DNA from: an uncultured Prevotellaceae bacterium
GTDB taxonomy: Bacteria > Bacteroidota > Bacteroidia > Bacteroidales > Bacteroidaceae
Direction of reading: 5' to 3'
DNA length: 7,880 nucleotides
NCBI GenBank assembly: GCA_947306605.1
Contig: CAMZHB010000068.1
Span: 1-7,880, forward strand
The position numbers and the translations under genes are program-made. The notes below the pieces were generated by a model. That model was given only the letters and a program-made list of their open reading frames with translations, made no database searches and was not told where the DNA came from. Below, one piece after another: positions 5,805 through 7,880 of the stretch. Each line of letters opens with the position of its first letter. Positions within the stretch are counted from its first letter, which is position 1.

Positions 5805-6689
5805 ATGGCATTTAAGTCAGGTTTCGTTAATATCGTAGGTAACCCCAATGTGGGAAAGTCCACACTGATGAATCTGTTCGTCGGTGAGCGTATATCCATT
5901 GCCACATTCAAGTCGCAGACCACGAGGCACCGCATTATGGGCATTGTCAACGAAGATGATTGTCAGATTGTCTTTTCTGATACTCCCGGTGTCCTGAAAC
6001 CTGCGTACAAACTGCAGGAGTCTATGCGCAATTTCAGTGAAACGGCATTGACTGATGTAGATGTGTTGCTTTATGTCACAGATGCGGTGGAGGATATCGA
6101 AAAGAATCAGGACTATATTGATAAAGTAAACCGTCTAAGTGCCCCCAAGCTGATACTTATCAACAAGATTGACCTGATTGACCAGAAGAAACTCGTCGAA
6201 CTGGTAGACTTGTGGAAGTCCAAAATCCCTGACGCCGAAATTTTCCCTGTTTCTGCCAAGGCCAAGTTCAATGTGGACCAGGTGATGCGCCGTATTAAGG
6301 AACTGTTGCCTGAGAATCCGCCTTATTTTGAGCAGGACCAGTTGACCGACAAGCCTATGCGCTTCTTCGTATCCGAAATTATACGTGAGAAAATCCTGCT
6401 TTATTACGACAAGGAGATACCTTATTCGGTCGAAGTGGTGGTTGACGAATACAAAGAAGATGACAGTCTGGTGCGTATCGGTGCCGTGATTTATGTAGAG
6501 CGTGAGAGCCAGAAGGGAATCATAATTGGTCACGGCGGAGTGGCTCTGAAGCGGGTTTCAACTGAAGCACGGAAATCTCTGGAGCAGTTTTTGGACAAGA
6601 AAGTGTTCCTCCGCATTTTTGTCAAGGTGGACAAAGATTGGCGTAACTCAGACAAAGAATTGAGTACATTTGGTTATAATTTGGATTAG
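5805..6689 (+). CDS. era: GTPase Era
   Basis: Era is a GTPase that binds near the 3' end of 16S rRNA and checks 30S maturation. The 294-residue protein has all G motifs: G1 GNPNVGKS (12-19), G2 around TT (39-40), G3 DTPG (59-62), G4 NKID (120-123) and G5 SAK (150-152). A C-terminal KH RNA-binding domain (about 205-285) has the GxxG loop as GHGG (242-245) in IIIGHGGVALKRV. Length is normal. The start MAFKSGFVNIVGNPN fits the family, with ATG 5805 beginning 14 nt after the T-tract of a strong terminator. I see no room for a standard promoter in between, so expression may depend on read-through. The der gene follows after 22 nt, so the two assembly GTPases are probably co-transcribed. Confidence 0.97.
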   Translation: MAFKSGFVNIVGNPNVGKSTLMNLFVGERISIATFKSQTTRHRIMGIVNEDDCQIVFSDTPGVLKPAYKLQESMRNFSETALTDVDVLLYVTDAVEDIEKNQDYIDKVNRLSAPKLILINKIDLIDQKKLVELVDLWKSKIPDAEIFPVSAKAKFNVDQVMRRIKELLPENPPYFEQDQLTDKPMRFFVSEIIREKILLYYDKEIPYSVEVVVDEYKEDDSLVRIGAVIYVERESQKGIIIGHGGVALKRVSTEARKSLEQFLDKKVFLRIFVKVDKDWRNSDKELSTFGYNLD

Positions 6690-6711
6690 TCGGATATAAA
6701 TTTACGCAGAT

Positions 6712-7880
6712 ATGGAAAATTTGGTGGCAATTGTGGGACGCCCGAACGTAGGTAAGTCAACGCTGTTCAATCGTTTGACTAATACGCGCCAAGCAATAGT
6801 CAGCGACGAGGCAGGCACGACACGCGACCGCCAATACGGTAAAGTGGAGTGGTGTGGTAAGGAATTCTCCGTTGTAGATACGGGCGGCTGGGTCGTAAAT
6901 TCGGACGACGTGTTCGAAGATGAGATTCGCAAGCAAGTAATCATAGCTACGGAAGAATGTGACGTGATATTGTTTCTCGTTGATGTGACTAACGGCATCA
7001 CAGACTTGGATGACCAGGTGGCAGCAATCCTTCGACGCTCGAAGAAACCTGTTATTCTTGTGGCCAACAAGACAGATAATAATGCCCAACGCTATGATGC
7101 GGCCGAGTTCTACAGCTTTGGTTTGGGCGAACCCTTTTGTGTGTCTTCGTTAACGGGAAGTGGCACGGGCGAACTGCTGGATGAAGTGGTCTCAAAGTTG
7201 AAAAACGTGCCTGAAGAGCAGATTCAGGAAGATTTACCTAAGTTTGCCATCGTCGGACGTCCCAACGTGGGAAAAAGCAGCTTGATTAACGCTTTTATTG
7301 GAGAGGACAGACACATTGTCACAGACATAGCTGGAACGACGCGTGACTCAATTTATACGCGCTATGACAAATTTGGCTTCGACTTCTATCTGGTTGACAC
7401 GGCCGGTATCCGAAAGAAAAATAAGGTAAGCGAAGATATTGAGTATTTTTCTGTGATGCGCTCCATCCGGGCTATAGAAAACTCGGACGTATGTCTGTTG
7501 TTGATTGATTCGCAGCGCGGCATAGAGGCTCAGGACATGAACATATTCCAGCTCATACAGCGCAATCAGAAGAGCATGGTGGTCTTTGTGAACAAATGGG
7601 ACATAGCTGCGGAAAAGTCTTCGGCAGCTATCAAAACTTTTGAGGCAGCCATCCGCAGCCGTATGGCTCCTTTTGTGGACTTTCCCATAGTTTTCGGTTC
7701 CGCTCTCACGAATCAGCACATTTACCGTGTACTTGAGAAGGCCAAGGAGGTTTATCTGAACCGCAAGAAACGGGTTGGCACCACGCGTCTCAATGAATAC
7801 ATGCTGCCACTCATAGAAGCGTTTCCGCCTCCTTCGGTTAAGGGCAAGTATATCAAAATAAAGTATTGCTCACAGTTGCC
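6712..7880 (+). CDS. der: Ribosome-assembly GTPase Der (EngA), C-terminus cut by window end
   Basis: Der has two GTPase domains in tandem and acts in 50S subunit assembly. The 389 residues in the window are open with no break. Domain 1 has G1 GRPNVGKS (9-16), AGTTRDR, G3 DTGG (56-59) and G4 NKTD (119-122). Domain 2 has a second G1 GRPNVGKS (182-189), AGTTRDS, G3 DTAG (229-232) and G4 NKWD (294-297). The KH-like C-terminal domain has begun (FPPPSVKGKYIKIKYCSQLP) and about 45-50 residues are missing beyond the edge, judged from the usual length near 435-440. The start MENLVAIVGRPNVGKS fits the family. It lies 22 nt after era without a visible promoter. Confidence 0.97.
   Translation, partial: MENLVAIVGRPNVGKSTLFNRLTNTRQAIVSDEAGTTRDRQYGKVEWCGKEFSVVDTGGWVVNSDDVFEDEIRKQVIIATEECDVILFLVDVTNGITDLDDQVAAILRRSKKPVILVANKTDNNAQRYDAAEFYSFGLGEPFCVSSLTGSGTGELLDEVVSKLKNVPEEQIQEDLPKFAIVGRPNVGKSSLINAFIGEDRHIVTDIAGTTRDSIYTRYDKFGFDFYLVDTAGIRKKNKVSEDIEYFSVMRSIRAIENSDVCLLLIDSQRGIEAQDMNIFQLIQRNQKSMVVFVNKWDIAAEKSSAAIKTFEAAIRSRMAPFVDFPIVFGSALTNQHIYRVLEKAKEVYLNRKKRVGTTRLNEYMLPLIEAFPPPSVKGKYIKIKYCSQL

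Noticed and set aside
1..7880. CRISPR array, insertion sequence, tRNA or rRNA gene, or phage-like module
   Set aside because: I saw no regularly spaced repeats, transposase motifs, terminal inverted repeats, tRNA-like cloverleaf or integrase in reading the window; nearly all sequence is accounted for by housekeeping genes.

Overview
This window looks like core chromosome of a Bacteroidales bacterium; genus and family cannot be fixed by reading alone. Three gene starts are preceded by the Bacteroidetes-type -7 element TAnnTTTG, each in the extended form GTAAYTTTGCA. There are no clear Shine-Dalgarno sequences, and leaders are A-rich. The gene set (DUF5063, RNase D-like exonuclease, RlmI-type methyltransferase, histidine kinase, YceD, L32, FabH, Era, Der) is typical of that order. 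All genes with clear homology run on the + strand. TAA, TAG and TGA all end genes here, so the genetic code is standard.

Layout: bases 1-166 hold a promoter and perhaps the first codons of a divergent gene leaving the window. Bases 167-2593 are a tight three-gene operon: a DUF5063 protein, a DEDDy 3'-5' exonuclease and an RlmI-type rRNA methyltransferase, with gaps of 3 and 12 nt. Bases 2594-2790 are non-coding and hold a promoter-like site followed by a terminator-like hairpin. Bases 2791-3978 encode a membrane sensor histidine kinase broken by one in-frame TAA at 3082-3084. A textbook promoter at 3980-4011 then drives yceD/DUF177, rpmF (L32) and fabH (4031-5735). A strong intrinsic terminator (5756-5790) follows fabH. 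Only 14 nt later era begins (5805-6689), followed by der (6712 onward), which is cut by the window end.

Most genes serve ribosome production: RNA trimming and 23S rRNA methylation, 23S-linked YceD, protein L32, and the two assembly GTPases Era (30S) and Der (50S). FabH links the cluster to fatty acid initiation, as in many bacteria where yceD, rpmF and fab genes sit together.

I do not see a new defence, mobile or CRISPR-like system here. The points worth a second look are the interrupted histidine kinase, its unusual hairpin-bearing leader, and the terminator directly in front of era.
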